From the NCBI GenBank assembly GCA_037953625.1, contig CM075650.1, positions 7,194,501 to 7,258,500 on the forward strand: 64,000 bases of DNA, in the 5' to 3' direction. The notes beneath the pieces were generated by a model. It saw nothing but the letters and a program-made list of their open reading frames with translations. It made no database searches and was not told the DNA's origin. Shown in pieces: positions 11,701-21,990 of the stretch. The translations under genes and the position numbers were made by a program. The DNA comes from Crotalaria pallida. Its lineage: Eukaryota; Streptophyta; Magnoliopsida; Fabales; Fabaceae. Each line of letters opens with the position of its first letter. Positions within the stretch are counted from its first letter, which is position 1.

Positions 11701-12898
11701 TAATGGGGTTGCATAAACTGCTAAAATGTAGTAAATATTTGCTATAAAACATTTCTGATGCAACAATTACACATTTTCTCTAGTGCACTAATTCCCATAG
11801 GAAACATTATTTGCTTTGTTGGATGATAGATATATAAAAGAAAATATTTCTAATTCGTACCAGTGGCAATTCTTCGCTGCCATGATCATTTCAACTAAAA
11901 TTTTATAATGTATCAATTATGGCTAGAACACAGTTATTTATTCTGATTATAGGTTTGCAAATGTTATAATTTGGAAAACGTGGGTACTTATGCTGTTGAA
12001 TCTGGATTCTTAATTTTACCCTACTCAGGCTACTTTTCAATCAAAAGAGGCATACTTCAGAAGTATTGGTTACCGAGAAGACGATGGAAAGATGGAAAGT
12101 ACAGAAGATTATTTAAAGCGGTTGGAATCATACATGAAGCTGTATGGTGCACTGGTTCAGGTTTGTCATGCCCGTCAAAAGTTTTTAACAGGATTTCAGG
12201 CTTATTTGGTTAAACAACTTAATTAAGCACTTATGCAATAAACTTCTTTGAAATAAGCTAAAAGGAGCTTTCTTTCGTAAGCTTATTGAAATAAGCTAAA
12301 AAGAGCTTATAGGAAGATCATAAATTATTTTCATAAGCTATTACTCAAATAAACTGCTACAAGTTCTTCCAAATGCCCCCTTCAAGGACCATATTTTGTG
12401 AACTACAGTTTCACTTTAGTTATCTAGCTGAGCAGTTATTGACCATGCTGTTTTTTCTAACAGACTGAAATTATGAATGTTCGAAATATACATGGCTTGC
12501 AAGAAGGCTGGGCATGGCTTGCTAGGTTCTTGAATGCTCTCCCAGCCAATCAATATACAGCGGTCTCATTAAATGCATTCTTGCAAGTAAGTGATGTTAG
12601 AATGTTGATGATGTGCTTTGATTGTTGTATATAGATCTGCCAAGGTTAACAAGTTCTAAGTTTTTTTCAGATGGCTGGATTTGCCCTCTTTAAAAGATAT
12701 AAATCTCAATTTGCAAAGTTGCTGAAAATCATATCTGAGAACTTTTTAGTTGATCTGAAAGCACGGAATATACCAGAAATTACAAGGACCGTTGCGGAGA
12801 TACAAGCATATATACATGATAAGAAGTTCCTTCAAGAGCCAGAAGGAAGGAGCCTGCAATCTAATTTGTTATCAACTCATGTAATTAATAATTACTGA
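5449..12898 (+). CDS. GLE1: GLE1, mRNA export factor / nucleoporin (15 exons, 612 aa)
   Basis: Coding exons: 5449-5450, 5522-5671, 6667-6825, 6982-7102, 7278-7426, 8068-8236, 8486-8669, 9468-9577, 10245-10315, 10566-10647, 11239-11313, 11438-11521, 12029-12160, 12464-12586, 12671-12898. They sum to 1839 nt and keep one frame, and all introns are GT-AG. GLE1 sits on the cytoplasmic side of the nuclear pore and, with inositol hexakisphosphate, activates the DEAD-box helicase that releases exported mRNA (family knowledge). The protein shows an N-terminal IDPEPDWSF motif, an acidic stretch at about 75-110, a long Glu/Lys/Ala coiled coil at about 190-311 (SQIEERKIRSDAAYEEA), and the C-terminal Gle1 domain at about 355-590 (VPHAMDILLAELHKAC, LYGALVQTE, GWAWLARFLN). 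The first exon supplies only the AT of the start codon. Match to Arabidopsis GLE1 is from memory. Confidence 0.95.
5683..5756 (+). repeat. Compound (CT)n(TA)n(TG)n microsatellite in GLE1 intron 2
   Basis: A run of CT, then TA, then TG dinucleotides begins about 10 bases after the splice donor at 5672. It should be highly length-variable. Confidence 0.9.
5832..5972. mobile_element. hAT-like miniature with AAGGTTTTAAAT ends, copy 1
   Basis: The element is bounded by AAGGTTTTAAAT at the left and ATTTAAAACCTT at the right, about 140 bp apart, inside GLE1 intron 2. A second copy with the same ends and internal motifs (AAGATTTAGGTACACT, GTCCATAACAT) lies in coilin intron 1 in the opposite relative orientation. 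No coding capacity. I could not match an 8-bp target duplication. Confidence 0.6.
6010..6320. repeat. Diverged tandem duplication in GLE1 intron 2
   Basis: Two units of roughly 160 bp share GATTAATTTGGC, CTTGAGAACCAAGTTG, CATGATTTCTCATTT and GGTGCTAAATTGGAT. The sequence resembles the dispersed 'ccaagttgg/taaattgg' repeats seen elsewhere in the window. Confidence 0.6.
8930..9260 (+). mobile_element. Possible solo LTR in GLE1 intron 7
   Basis: The stretch runs from TGTTAATTAA to GGGTTCTTAACA. The right end closely resembles that of the LTR-like unit at 45625-45890 (TTTTGGGTTCCTAACA), and both have a polyadenylation-like, T-rich region before it. No matching target duplication was found, so the left boundary is uncertain. 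Confidence 0.35.
9731..10088. mobile_element. Foldback-like miniature in GLE1 intron 8
   Basis: The left end (CAAATATGTTTGTAGTCCCT) is an imperfect inverted repeat of the right end (AGGGACTAAAACATATTTAAG). The interior is non-coding. Length of about 360 bp and ends rich in 'agtccct' fit plant miniature inverted-repeat elements. Confidence 0.5.
12205..12365. mobile_element. Miniature with repeated ATAAGCT motifs in GLE1 intron 13
   Basis: Alternating AATAAGCTAAAA and AGCTTATT-type motifs give a strongly self-complementary 150-bp stretch. A similar stretch lies at about 47480-47690 in FCF1. No open frame. Confidence 0.45.
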
Positions 12899-13301
12899 GC
12901 ATTGAATGGTTCTGTTGTATTTTTATTTATTATTTTGGAGGAGAAAGTTCAGGGAGAGGAAAAGGTTGTTCCCTTCCAACATAAGAGATACAAGAGAAGC
13001 GATGGCTTTCAATGTACTTGAAATATACTAGTTGAGGCAACTTCCATTGGCAAATTTTGTTGTATTTTAAGTGAAGGATAATGTATTATGTGTCATCCTT
13101 CTTTTCTTTTTCTTTTTTTTTTTAAACTCAAGGTGAGCGGCATTTCACTACACCATTATAAAACTTGTGATGTTGGATGAGAACAAATGTTTGTCGATAA
13201 AAAGCCAAATGAGAGTAATTTATTAGAGAGAAAGTTTAGTTAGCACCCACTTTAATTATTTGAGTTGATGATAATATATCATTATTAAGATTTGAGACTT
13301 T
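12899..13301 (+). other. GLE1 3' region
   Basis: About 400 bases after the GLE1 stop codon, containing the presumed 3' UTR and polyadenylation signals. No other gene is visible. Confidence 0.4.
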
Positions 13302-13710
13302 TGTGTCACATCTGTTCAATATCATACCCGCCAAGAAAGTCATATTTCTTGGTTGACAAGGAAAATTAGGGGGTAGAAGACAACGCACGTTAGGTGAGGT
13401 GAATGTTTTCATTTCAATAATGCATGTTGTTGTTTATCAATTGATCATTCTTGCACGAGCTTTTGGATTTTTTTTCAAGGGACAAAAAATTTTATGTCCT
13501 ATATGTTTTTGTTTCAACACTTTAAGAAATGCTTCAACCTGCCAACCAAAAAATCATGCAAGAACATTTGTTTAGTATTGTATGTCCATAACTCTTGAAC
13601 ATTCTGTATATCAAAAGCAAGCGATCTCATTAAACTTTTGAAAAATCCTCAAATGTCCTCAATCTAATCAGCATTCAGATATGGTTTCCTTTAGATTTAT
13701 TTGAGATTTT
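13302..13710 (+). pseudogene. Partial duplicate of GLE1 exons 9-10 with their intron
   Basis: This segment repeats, with scattered differences, the sequence at about 10225-10700: end of intron 8, exon 9 (ATACCCGCC...AAAGTCATATTTC...GACAACG...GTTAGGTGA), intron 9 (GAGCTTTTGGATTTTTTT, TTTTATGTCCT, TATGTTTTTGTTT) and exon 10 (TCAAAAGCAA, GATCTCA, TTAAACTTTTGAA). The intron is retained, so this is a DNA-level duplication and not a retrocopy. Both acceptor AGs are lost and the frames are broken, so it cannot be spliced as an exon pair. It lies about 400 bases downstream of GLE1 in the same orientation. Confidence 0.85.
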
Positions 13711-14428
13711 GACTGGAACAAGAGCTAGAAGGGAGGGGTAAGGTAGACACCCCTTGAGATAAGGAACCTTTTTGACGTCGACAGAAGGTCGTAAATGTCG
13801 TTTGCAATCTCAAACAACAAGTGTGCACGTGTTCGCTAAGCAAAAGGAGTGTGAGTGCAAGACAGAATACAAAATAAGGGAGGTCAATGTCGTCGTGGCA
13901 AACCTCAGCAGATACCGAGTGCAATTACGGAATCCGTGGAACACGAATGTAAGCACGAACCGGGATCCACTTGGGAGTTGGCCATGCAGAACTCAGATAT
14001 GCTATACTGCAAGTGTCATCTATGATCTATGTACAATCTTCTCAAATTATATGGATTAAGTTTCTGGTGCAGAACTTGAACCGAACAACATTTGTACAAG
14101 CAATTTACTTCCAACACATGAGGCTGTCACAATCACAACATAAATTACATATCAACAATGGGGTCTTTCTATAAACAACTCTTCCCTACAGGGAAGATTA
14201 CTTTTGCCTCAAAATTCCCAACGCTGTTTTTATGCACAAGTTTGTAATGACCAAGAAGCTCCATCACTTAAGATGCAGACCAACCCTGCACAATATGAAT
14301 TATGTTATTCGTTGACTTATAGCAATCAATAGAATACTCGGTTTTTGATGATTATCAAACTTATATGACTAACCCTATTCTGGAAAGTAATGCAACTTAC
14401 ATTGAAAGCATGTCTGCAGAAAAGTTTA
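13711..14428. other. Convergent GLE1/RGLG intergenic region and RGLG 3' UTR
   Basis: No conserved gene recognised. Short open frames at 13772-14059 have no recognisable domains. The part nearest 14428 is presumably the RGLG 3' UTR. Confidence 0.4.
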
Positions 14429-17400
14429 CTAGAAAAGCCTTATTCTAGTCTGGATTCTGCTCCGGCAAATGGGGCATAATTCAAGGTCTTCCCCACATTC
14501 ACAACAAGTCTGAAATGAGAGGGGAAAGAATATTTTAGTCCTTTTATACAGACTTGTAGGTCATATAATTGAATGAATAAACACTCAATCCTCGAAAGAT
14601 TATGTTGTCTTCGAATTGGTACTTACAAGTGTTTTAAACTTTTAAGGACTTAATTGGTGGCAAAATTTTTTTCAAGTGCCTAACCAACAACATCATAATC
14701 TTTGGAAGATTGAATTGAGGGATTACTCTAATTTAATTTGTTACCTGATGTCCACAACCAAAGGCCATATCCTTCCCATTGGTGAGACAAATAGGGCACA
14801 CCTGCAATTAAACATGTTATATCATATGTAAACCGAAAAAACTAAAAATGACACCAAAATGAACATGACTCATGAAATAAGCTAAGCCATGTGCCCGCCT
14901 AATATAAGCTGGAAAATATTGACTAGTACCCTGTTATCATATAAAGAACTTGATGGTTCTCTGTGACCTGCACCAGTATCCACAGGTGCGCTTTGCATAA
15001 AGCTGTTTGAACGAATAGATCTTCCAGTGTTGCTTGAAGAACTCCTACCGATACCATACAGTGGTGGGGGTAGAGCAACCCTATCTGGTGAATGTCCCCT
15101 CCTTTTACTACATGTACCAATAAGTCATGAGATTTTCAAATTAAATTATTTCACCAATAAAGCCATATCTAACAAGTTATTATTATTTTCATGATATTGA
15201 TATGATGTTATTGCCCCAGTATGCCATGGTCGAGGGTTGCCATGTATTGAGAAGGTATCTCCATCAAAGCTGCAAGGGCAAACTCGGCCTCCTTCTAGTT
15301 GCGTCAGCATTCTTCGACATTATTTCAGTAAAATTCACAAACTACATCCAGCCACAAATCAAAATATCACATATCAGCATAATATGAAGAGTTAAATATG
15401 GCAAGTCAACAAGGCTAAGTGAATTACACCAAACCTGAAAATTGTCAAATGCTCGCGAAGGGATGTTATCATCAAATTCCTTCATCATATCCCACGGTCC
15501 ATCTCCAACTCCAACCAAAACTATTGACAGTGGATACTCACTGCAATTTCATAAAGAATATAGGAATACATAATGGTATTCTCCTTCTCCACAAGAGAGA
15601 AAACTAAAAACTTACCTGGCCTTAACAATTGCATCTATTGTCTTCTGTTCCTGCGGACTTAAGTGACCATGCTGTGTGTCAACGCTTCTGGTCACCTATG
15701 GCAACATGCTGAGTATTAGTTATAGAGGCCTAATAAAGGTAAGAAACAAGGAATATCTACAGAGACTAATATCTTTCATAAAAAGAGTTGGGACATTTAG
15801 TTTTCTTATGGAACTGTACAATGAGCCTCAATAAATATTAGCACAATTAAATGAAACTCTTGTAGAAATGCAGTTTCTTTTTTTATGACAGGAAACTTAA
15901 GATTGCTGCAGAGTGCAGATTTGAAGTACTTAAAAAATGCACTTCTCTCTATGAAGTGAAAAGTTACCTGTCCATCAGCGATTATTAGCAAGACATGATA
16001 TTGACCACCACTTTGCTCAACAATAGTCATACCCATTTCAATAATAGGGGCAAATGAAGTAGGTCCTGTCACATGAATGCAATGAGTAATAATGAGAATG
16101 ATTCAATACTATATCTAAGATAATTGATGCGAGCTAACATACCTGCAAGTTTGAGGTGAGGAACGATTTCTCTGTATCGCGACAAAACTTCCTCAAACCC
16201 ATTGCAGAACCTCTCATCTGAATGGAAGCTAAAAACATCTTGATCATGTGTTGACGCTGATTGGGGAAAAAAAAAGAAACACAATTAGGATTGCAATGTG
16301 GAAACTAAAACAACTTCATTGAAAAAGTATGTAGATTCATATCTGGCATTACCATCTCCAAATCCAAAACAAGGAATCAAGTTATCTTCATCGAAAACAG
16401 ATAAAGTTTTGCCGATAATGGAGATTGCCTGTTCATAAGGATTATAGCCACTTCCAATGTGATGCAAGCTTTTTCTGTTGAATGACATCTTCCCTGATTT
16501 TCAAAGTGAAGTATATATATTTAGTAGTACAACTCAATAAAAAAGATTCGAACATGAAGCTACGAGCAAGAGATAAAACCTGTCCACTCATTGCTCTTTG
16601 TGAAATCAATTCCAACAATGAGATTAGAAGATTCCAGGCCAGCATTTGCTAGAGCAGCAGTAACCTGTATTCAATTACTTCATTAGATTAGAAGATTCTA
16701 GGGGAACCGAACTCCTACCCTCAGACCAATATATGTTGGTTTCTATGGCTTGAACTAAAAACCTTCCAAGGCAAAATACATGAATTTAGAACCCATTCCT
16801 TTTGCTGTGGAAAAATAAAATATTCGTAAAACAAAAAAAAACAGTAACATACCATGTTTATAATTGTTATTATATCACTACTATTACAAATAATTATGTG
16901 CTTAACTACTTCAGTTCTCACTGTAGCAAAGGCGGATAAGTGAGCTCTGATTTCAAGAAGAACAATTGACAACACCTCCTTTTGCCCAATTAGATGGAAT
17001 AAATTGGTTCCCTTTCATTTTCTAAAGTTTCTTTTGTCCCTTTTGTGCTGATATTTGAACTTTATAGCAGTAAGAATACTAGCTTAAAGTCAATAATAAA
17101 AACAGTGCCTAAGGTTAAGACCACACATTATCAACCCCAACCCCAATACCCAAAAAACAAAAAAGGTCAATGATAATGACAGACAAAATAAAAAATCTGG
17201 TCATATATAAGCAAAATCCACAAAACACTATACACATGCAATGATCTAAATATCTAATTAGTAATTAATTACCTCATCCAGTGAACGGTAATTATCTGCA
17301 ATTCTGGAATATCTCCTATCCAACTTCCTTCTTGGCTTGCCACCATAGTCATAAACTGGTGCTGATGCAGATACTGGACTTTGGTGAGAAGGGTATGGTG

Positions 17401-17548
17401 ATTGTGGTGGTGGGTACCCACCACCATAACCATAGTTGTTGTTGTTGTTATAATCCCATGAAGATGAAGAAGCACCTGAACCATATGAATGAACATGCCT
17501 CCTACCACTACCACCACCATCAGATTCTCTTGAACTCTTCCCTCCCAT
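14429..17548 (-). CDS. RGLG: RGLG-type copine/RING E3 ubiquitin ligase (11 coding exons, frame disrupted in exon 8)
   Basis: Coding exons in transcript order: 17548-17273, 16664-16580, 16493-16353, 16256-16143, 16065-15968, 15695-15616, 15540-15435, 15341-15215, 15107-14930, 14801-14745, 14509-14429. The N terminus MGGKSS is a myristoylation-type signal. A vWA/copine domain follows (residues about 93-355) with metal-site motif DFTKSNEWTG, DEDNLIPCFGFGD, GPTSFAPII and DGPWDMMKEFDDNIPSRAF. A C-terminal RING finger has Cys404, Cys407, Cys418, His420, Cys423, Cys426, Cys433, Cys436. RGLG proteins are plasma-membrane-associated ubiquitin ligases in hormone and drought signalling (family knowledge). 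The exons total 1343 nt, one short of 448 codons. The missing base lies near 15287-15296 in exon 8, so the literal sequence would stop after about 325 aa and lose the RING. Intron 8 also has a GC donor. Sequencing error or a damaged allele are both possible. Confidence 0.88.
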
Positions 17549-17870
17549 GATTGTGTCTTTCAGAATAAATCCCACAAACAATAAAATGGCAACAAAAGCT
17601 GTCCAAGTCTCTAGCTGCAATTCCAATTTCTTAAACATTAATATGAACAACAGAAACACACACAAGTACAATGTTTATATATATAATATACAATGTAAGA
17701 CTTGGTGAAAGGAACCAAAAGGTTGACTATCCACACAATTCAACAACAACAACAACAACAACAAAAACAACTTCTAGAAGCCATATAAAATTTCTGAGAA
17801 ACTAAGTGATGCATACTACTATTCAATAATCCAAGGCTCAAGTGATAGTTACCTCTATGTTCATTGCTTC
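17549..17870 (-). other. RGLG 5' leader with intron and an upstream in-frame ATG
   Basis: A splice donor at 17852 (GAG then GTAACT) and an acceptor ending at 17615 (TTGCAG) define a leader intron. Joining the two exons places an ATG at 17864-17862 in frame with the main start at 17548 with no stop between. The extra 26 residues hold a hydrophobic run (about TAFVAILLFVGFIL), which would be a membrane anchor ahead of the myristoylation-type start. Whether this start is used is unknown. Confidence 0.5.
17740..17773. repeat. (CAA)n microsatellite
   Basis: About ten CAA units with one interruption, inside the RGLG leader intron. Confidence 0.8.
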
Positions 17871-18998
17871 AACAAGAATTGCAAGTTAATAAAGATTTAA
17901 GGTAGAAGGTTGAAGGAACCCAGCAAGGTCAAGTCAACTAGTGAAAATAATTTCACCCCTTTCTTCCAGTACAAGATTATATATATTTATGTATAATAAT
18001 AATAGCTCAACTACAAATTAAATAATTTTTATTGCACCTACTCTTTTTTTTACACCTAAAGGCTATACTCCTTTCTAATCAATTCGTAGATTAAGTTAGT
18101 TTTGTTTATAACAATAAATTTATTTTGTATACATACCATAACCAAACTTAAAATATTATACTTAAAAAAATTAATTATCTATAAATTGGACTGATTTTTA
18201 ATTTGATGGGGGTTAAAAATTAAGATTATGTTTGGATTGATAGTGTTGGATGGAGTAAAGTGCAATGGGAAAGAATCTTTTGGCAGATTTCATTGTTTAA
18301 GACTAAGAAAGCATTTGACGTATTCGCAGTTCACATGTATTATGCAAACAAACAAGTAAGTTAAAAGTGAAGAGTGTACATTTTATTAAACTTTTTTTTT
18401 TTGAACTGGTTTTATTATACTTTTTAAAACATAAATATAATATCAGGTAGTAGTAGCCACGAAATGAACCTCTATTATTTTATTCAACAAGAAGTTGAAC
18501 ATTTGTTCGCATGGAGCCTTCTTAGTAGTACACGTAGGTACAAATATTGCGAAAAAAGCCACTTTTGACTAATGTAACGTCCCCACCATCGAAAACTCCC
18601 TGGAATTAACTCCTAACTCAGAAACTCACTGACCAATATATTTGTCCAATCTCATTTTTAAGCAAAATAATTAACTTAACACTTGTTAAGTAAATTTGTC
18701 GAACATATTTAATTTTATCAAATTCATATAAAAAAAATACTTTAATAAATTTACATTGAGAATAAAAAAAAAAATGACTCATTCACATTATAAGGATAGT
18801 TTATAAATGATTATATTGAGAATAGAAAATTAGTTAATTTTTACCTTATATCAATGGAATGTCTTTTTTTCTTACAAATGAGACTAGGAGGAATACTCGG
18901 GTAATGTTGGCCTAGCTTTCTCTCTCTCTCTTTTTTAATATGTCTTTTTTTAATTAAAGTAAAAATTAGGCAAATCATATATATTAGAAAAGAGAAAA
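17871..18998. other. Intergenic region upstream of RGLG
   Basis: AT-rich DNA with presumed RGLG promoter at the left end. I see no exon, no convincing element ends and no tandem array. Confidence 0.4.
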
Positions 18999-19154
18999 TG
19001 GGTAATGCACTGACAATATAAAGTTTTTTATACCATAGGTGCATCATTCATCATTCATTCGTTTATGGTTGTTGACTTTTAAATTAAAGTAATCCAAATG
19101 AATGATGGATGATAGACTGATGGTGTAAAAACTTTACACCGCCAATGCATACCC
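18999..19154. mobile_element. Miniature inverted-repeat element (TAATGCACTG... ends)
   Basis: The left end GGTAATGCACTGACAATATA with AAAGTTTTTTATACCA is an imperfect inverted repeat of the right end TGGTGTAAAAACTTTACACC with GCCAATGCATACC. The 156-bp interior is also partly self-complementary (CATCATTCATTCG against GAATGATGGATGAT). No coding capacity. Confidence 0.65.
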
Positions 19155-19370
19155 ATTGATCTCATTAAAAAATTCTACTTAAAAAATGAGCTTAAATTTT
19201 ATGTATAAACTAAGTAGAAGAAGCTTTCCTAGAAATTGTGAATAAGTGCCTCACTTGGTAGTATTTGACACGGAGCTCCTAAATAAAACCCACCATGTAA
19301 TCGCAGCAACGTTAACTTCTTCCTTTTCTTTCATTTATTTTTTCCCCAACTTTATCGTAATACTAATATA

Positions 19371-19440
19371 TAATACTCCATCCATTCCTAATAAAAAACT
19401 ATCCATTCCTAATAAAAAACCTTTTGGTAAAATTTAAGAA
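19371..19440. mobile_element. One-ended Stowaway-like remnant
   Basis: TACTCCATCCATTCCTAATA followed by an internal direct repeat of ATCCATTCCTAATAAAAAAC looks like the left end of a Stowaway-type miniature. I could not find the matching right end, so it is probably truncated. Confidence 0.4.
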
Positions 19441-19695
19441 GTTGGTTAAATTAATCTATAATATTAAAAATAGAATATTTAATATTTTTTTTTATAACAA
19501 TCTTTATAAATATTGTTAGAAATCTAAGAAATGTTAAAAAAATATTGATGTTTATGGAAAAAAAAGTAATTACTAATTGTCATTAAAAAATTAATATAAA
19601 ATCTTATTTTTAAGAACAAAATAAAATTCTCAAAATGATATTATATATATAACTATAATATAAGGCATATTGTCATTGTGCTCAATAATTACATA

Positions 19696-20082
19696 CTCTC
19701 TCCGTTTCAATATATCTGTCACTTTAGAAATTTCACGCGGATTAAGAAAGTCATCTAATACTCTAATTTTTAAGATAAGAATAGGACAATTTTACTATAT
19801 TATCCTTACATTACATTAATTATCACACATTTCAAATATTTCTTCTTTTTTTTTTACATGGGAGATCTGGGACTAGAACCCATGACCTGAGAGAGGGGAA
19901 AATCTTAAGTGTCCTTGCAGCCACCAACTGGATTGTCTTACGCGGACAAATGTTTCAAAACATTTAAAAGCAAGGTTAAAGTTAGAAAAAATTAATTGAT
20001 GCACCGTCGAATTCCTAAAGCGACAAATAATTTGGAATAAGTTGAAAAATATTAAAACGACAAATAAATTGAACATACGGAG
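19696..20082. mobile_element. Stowaway-like miniature interrupted by a SINE
   Basis: The left end (TA then CTCTCTCCGTTTCAATATAT) pairs with the right end (TTGAACATACGGAG then TA), giving TA target duplications typical of Tc1/mariner miniatures. The interior is split by a tRNA-derived SINE (19843-19947). Confidence 0.6.
19843..19947 (-). mobile_element. Short tRNA-derived SINE nested in the Stowaway element
   Basis: Read on the minus strand it has a box A-like CCAGTTGGTGGCTGCAAGG, a box B-like GGTTCTAGTCCC, and a terminal A run (T run at 19843-19855 on plus). The flanks CAAATATTTC (left) and CAAATGTTTC (right) are a 9-of-10 match and form a plausible target duplication. Confidence 0.65.
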
Positions 20083-20089
20083 TACATAA

Positions 20090-21350
20090 TTTTGTTTTCC
20101 CTTGCTTTCAATAATTAGTACTTACTTTCTAATTTTTACCTTCATTTTGTTACATTATTTTATTTTTTAATTTTAAAATTATCATTGATTGATGTTTTTC
20201 AATGAATGTTTATTAATCAATTTGGTCTCTCAAGATTTTTATCTTCATCAAGTTAGTTTATGAAAAATTGAAAAATATAAATTGGTCCGAGAAAATCTCA
20301 ATTTCCGGTCAAATTAATCATATTTGAGATTAAACTAAGAATATGTTTTAGAACAAAAATTTTGGGGCAATTTTTAGGACAATTTTTTTAAATCCTCGAG
20401 AACAAAATAGTCATATACATACGAATATCTTCTAGGACCAACATTTAGTCTTTACTCTTAATAGTATAACTTATGATTTTGAATTTTCTTAAAAAAAGTT
20501 GTCTTTTATTTAAAAATAGATATTAATGATTAATAAAGAAAAAAAAATGGAATTTTTAAGTTGGAAAATATATGGAACCGTTTACTTTATACATGTTTCA
20601 ATGAAGTGGTGAGAATGTTGTAACAAAGGTTCTGCTTTGCATCCCAAAATCACTAGTAGTTTTGATTAATAAAGTATCTTAGTTGAAATAAACGTTTGAG
20701 AATTAAAAGTAGAAAAACCATACTCTCAATAGTCAATACACTGAAAACTCAAACAAAATTACTATTGCAGTTCAAACATAAACTTCTTCGAGATATGAAG
20801 GGATGTATCGTCTAAGGAAAATACTAACAAATGTTTTAAAGATACTTGTTAAGAATCTGAATATGATTTAAAAGTTTTAGAATGCGTAATTTTTTGAGTT
20901 CCAAAAAAAAAATAAATAAAAAATTAAAACTTGTGATGTTTTCTCTACTTCTACATTTGTTAGCAAGACACATCATTGAATTACGATGAAAGTGCATGAA
21001 GAAGTAAGCAACATCAGTCTTGGGTCTAGCAGCAGACGTTGCAAACAGAACTTTTGCAAAACAAAACAAATGCAATTTTATCACTTGTCACATAAATTAA
21101 ACCCGGCAATATCAAGGGCACTACTTACGTGTACTTAAGTTTTGGCTGGTTGCACAATAATATTCTAATAAACCAATAATTGTACAACAATATCTTAATA
21201 AATTAATGGTTACTTGACAAATTGGCTAATTTGATTCATTTAAGCTAATATAATAGTGACTTAGAGCAAACTTGACAACGACATGAACTTATTAAATAAC
21301 TTGTCGAGCAATTATTGATTCATTAAAAAATTATTATACAATTATCCCAA
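20090..21350. other. AT-rich intergenic region
   Basis: No gene is recognised. At 20210-20420 there is unit-like text of the 'taatcaatttggtc' type, similar to decayed foldback repeats, but I could not fix its ends. Confidence 0.35.
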
Positions 21351-21351
21351 A

Positions 21352-21990
21352 TTTTTTCTCATGGTTGTGAAAACCCAACCGAACCAGACGGTCCGACCGA
21401 AAAACCGGTGAACCGGTGGAGATACCGGTCCGGAAGAAGCCAAGAACCGCCCTAAGAAAAAATCGGAGTTAAACCGGCCAAACTGGTAATGAACCGTCAA
21501 AACCAGTGGTTCACCGGTTTGCATTTTGGCAAAAAAAAAAAAAAAAAAAACTGGGCTGTTTGGCCTAGTGGTTCACTGGGCTGTTTTTATATTTTAAAAA
21601 AACATACTAAATCCTAAATTCCTGAGAGATTGAATCAGCTGGGCAAAAGGAGTAATACTGATGTATTACCTATTAATATTTTCTTTCTTCAATTTACTAA
21701 AGCTTCCGACCCGCGCTCTTTTTTGAGCAGCTCTTCCCAGCCGGACAACATTGTATATTTGATTTATTTTCTTTCTGAATGAACATTGTATACTGTATAG
21801 TACTTGTTAATTAATAATTAATAATATTTTCTTATTATGTTATTATATTGTTATATATATATATATATACGCACACACATGTGCGTACATTAAGACCGGT
21901 TAAACCACGATTTGATCTCGATCTAACAACTAAACCTTGAACCAGTACCTTGACCGGTTCAATAACCGGTCCAGTTTTCAAAACATTATT
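21352..21990. mobile_element. Non-autonomous hAT-like element rich in CCGGTT motifs
   Basis: Both ends carry clustered ACCGGT/CCGGTT motifs: left from TTGTGAAAACCCAACCGAACC, right to CCGGTCCAGTTTTCAAAAC. This is the usual layout of subterminal repeats in plant hAT elements. The middle is AT-rich and contains a (TA)n tract at 21853-21870. No transposase. Confidence 0.5.

Noticed and set aside
17269..17550. Alternative frames over the Gly/Asn/His-rich RGLG N terminus
   Set aside because: They are shadows of triplet-repeat-like coding DNA; only the MGGKSS frame continues through conserved exons.
17701..17780. CRISPR-like regular repeats of CAA
   Set aside because: It is a simple triplet microsatellite without spacers, and the window is plant nuclear DNA.
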